From contig NZ_LRRB01000250.1 of the NCBI RefSeq assembly GCF_001646865.1, positions 1 through 44,977 of the forward strand: a stretch of DNA of 44,977 bases, read 5' to 3'. The position numbers and the translations under genes are program-made. Source of the DNA: Aldersonia kunmingensis. GTDB taxonomy: Bacteria; Actinomycetota; Actinomycetes; Mycobacteriales; Mycobacteriaceae. Each line of letters opens with the position of its first letter. Within the stretch, counting starts at the first letter, position 1. The notes beneath the pieces are model-generated. The model worked only from the letters and a program-made list of their open reading frames with translations, did no database searches and was not told the origin of the DNA. Of this stretch, positions 44,572 through 44,977 are shown piece by piece.

Positions 44572-44977
44572 TGTGCGGCCTCGTCGCCGGAATCGGCCGG
44601 CTCGTCATCGGGATCGATGGACGGCCAGTGATCGCCCGACCCACCGAGCGCACCGACGAGTTCCGCGCGAAGCGTGGTGTCGTCTTTGGCCCATGCGCGC
44701 ACCAGCACGCCCTTGCCCAACTTGAGGCCGATCGCTCCGCGCCTGCGTGGCACGTCGGTCAGCTCGCCGAGCGTACGGGCGGTCTCCCAGGCTTCGATGT
44801 CCCACGAATGGTCGTCGCGCGGCGGGAAGACCTCGAGAATCTGGGTCAGCTCGATCGTCTCGGTGCCGTTGCGCAGCATCGTCGGGGTCAGCTCCACACT
44901 CGCGTGCCGCCGTGCGGCAACCACCTGGATCGACACGGCGCCGGCAAGCACGACGGCACAGATCGGCAGGGTCAGCC
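44568..44977 (-). CDS. Membrane protein of unknown function (5' end outside window)
   Basis: The frame is open to the right edge, so the N-terminus is missing. The visible 135 residues begin within a membrane helix (LPICAVVLAGAVSIQVVA). A soluble domain follows that looks like a PH-type beta barrel (VELTPTMLRNGTETIELTQI, GAIGLKLGKGVLVRAWAKDD, TLRAELVGAL), then an acidic tail (PSIDPDDEPADSGDEAAQ). A GTG at 44951 could start a shorter protein but would cut the helix. No function is assigned. It is first of the three coupled genes ending in csoR. Confidence 0.72.
   Translation of the reverse strand, partial: LTLPICAVVLAGAVSIQVVAARRHASVELTPTMLRNGTETIELTQILEVFPPRDDHSWDIEAWETARTLGELTDVPRRRGAIGLKLGKGVLVRAWAKDDTTLRAELVGALGGSGDHWPSIDPDDEPADSGDEAAQ

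Overview
The window is high-GC actinobacterial DNA, most likely from a mycolic-acid-containing Mycobacteriales species (Nocardia/Rhodococcus/Gordonia-like). The strongest reason is gene order: several blocks reproduce, from memory, the M. tuberculosis Rv0524-Rv0558 neighbourhood. These are hemL / histidine phosphatase / TlpA-like thioredoxin / ccdA / resB / ccsB at 34.6-40.6 kb; menE / DUF3349 / small membrane protein / pitA / glyoxalase-like / menB at 14.2-19.1 kb; and menG / mgtA / DUF3592 / menD at 3.6-7.7 kb. A mannosyltransferase for lipomannan-type glycolipids, an IdeR iron box and many GTG/TTG starts with 4-bp stop/start overlaps fit the same group. No rRNA, tRNA, CRISPR array, insertion sequence or prophage was recognised.

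Layout. 0-3.5 kb: assimilatory nitrate reductase fused to a diflavin reductase (3' end outside the window), with a GlnR-like half-site upstream. 3.6-7.7 kb: menG, mgtA, DUF3592, menD. 7.7-13.4 kb: IdeR-boxed siderophore-interacting protein, a small conserved protein, menC, a lipocalin, a thioesterase, a CYTH-CHAD protein and a small DUF3263-like protein. 13.6-21 kb: HD protein, menB, glyoxalase-like protein, pitA, small membrane protein, two tandem DUF3349 proteins, menE and a DrrAB-type ABC exporter. 21-25.4 kb: a giant SARP/AfsR-type regulator divergent from menA. 25.4-28.4 kb: a holin-fold membrane protein, a two-gene HTH / Clp-N operon behind a layered, highly palindromic intergenic region, a Cds1-like cysteine desulfhydrase and DUF4229. 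28.5-34.5 kb: bldC-like gene, PAP2 protein, two TetR regulators, a secreted beta-propeller plus cholesterol-oxidase-like operon, and a cold-shock protein. 34.6-40.6 kb: cytochrome c maturation operon with hemL. 40.8-45 kb: acyl-CoA oxidase-like gene, a PQQ-type sugar dehydrogenase pseudogene with an inverted internal segment, and a CsoR operon.

Function. menA, menB, menC, menD, menE and menG are all here, so most of the chorismate-to-menaquinone route sits beside genes for haem (hemL) and c-type cytochrome assembly (CcdA, TlpA-like, ResB, CcsB). The window is therefore largely a respiratory-chain biogenesis region, with nitrate assimilation, iron uptake, phosphate uptake and lipid/sterol oxidation attached.

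The least explained part is 26.4-26.9 kb. A tiny HTH protein and an ATPase-less Clp-N protein are translationally coupled. They follow a promoter that looks leaderless and is covered by two identical-architecture palindromes. Upstream lie a 55-bp element (also present, inverted, at 10.9 kb) and a 118-bp multi-hairpin element.
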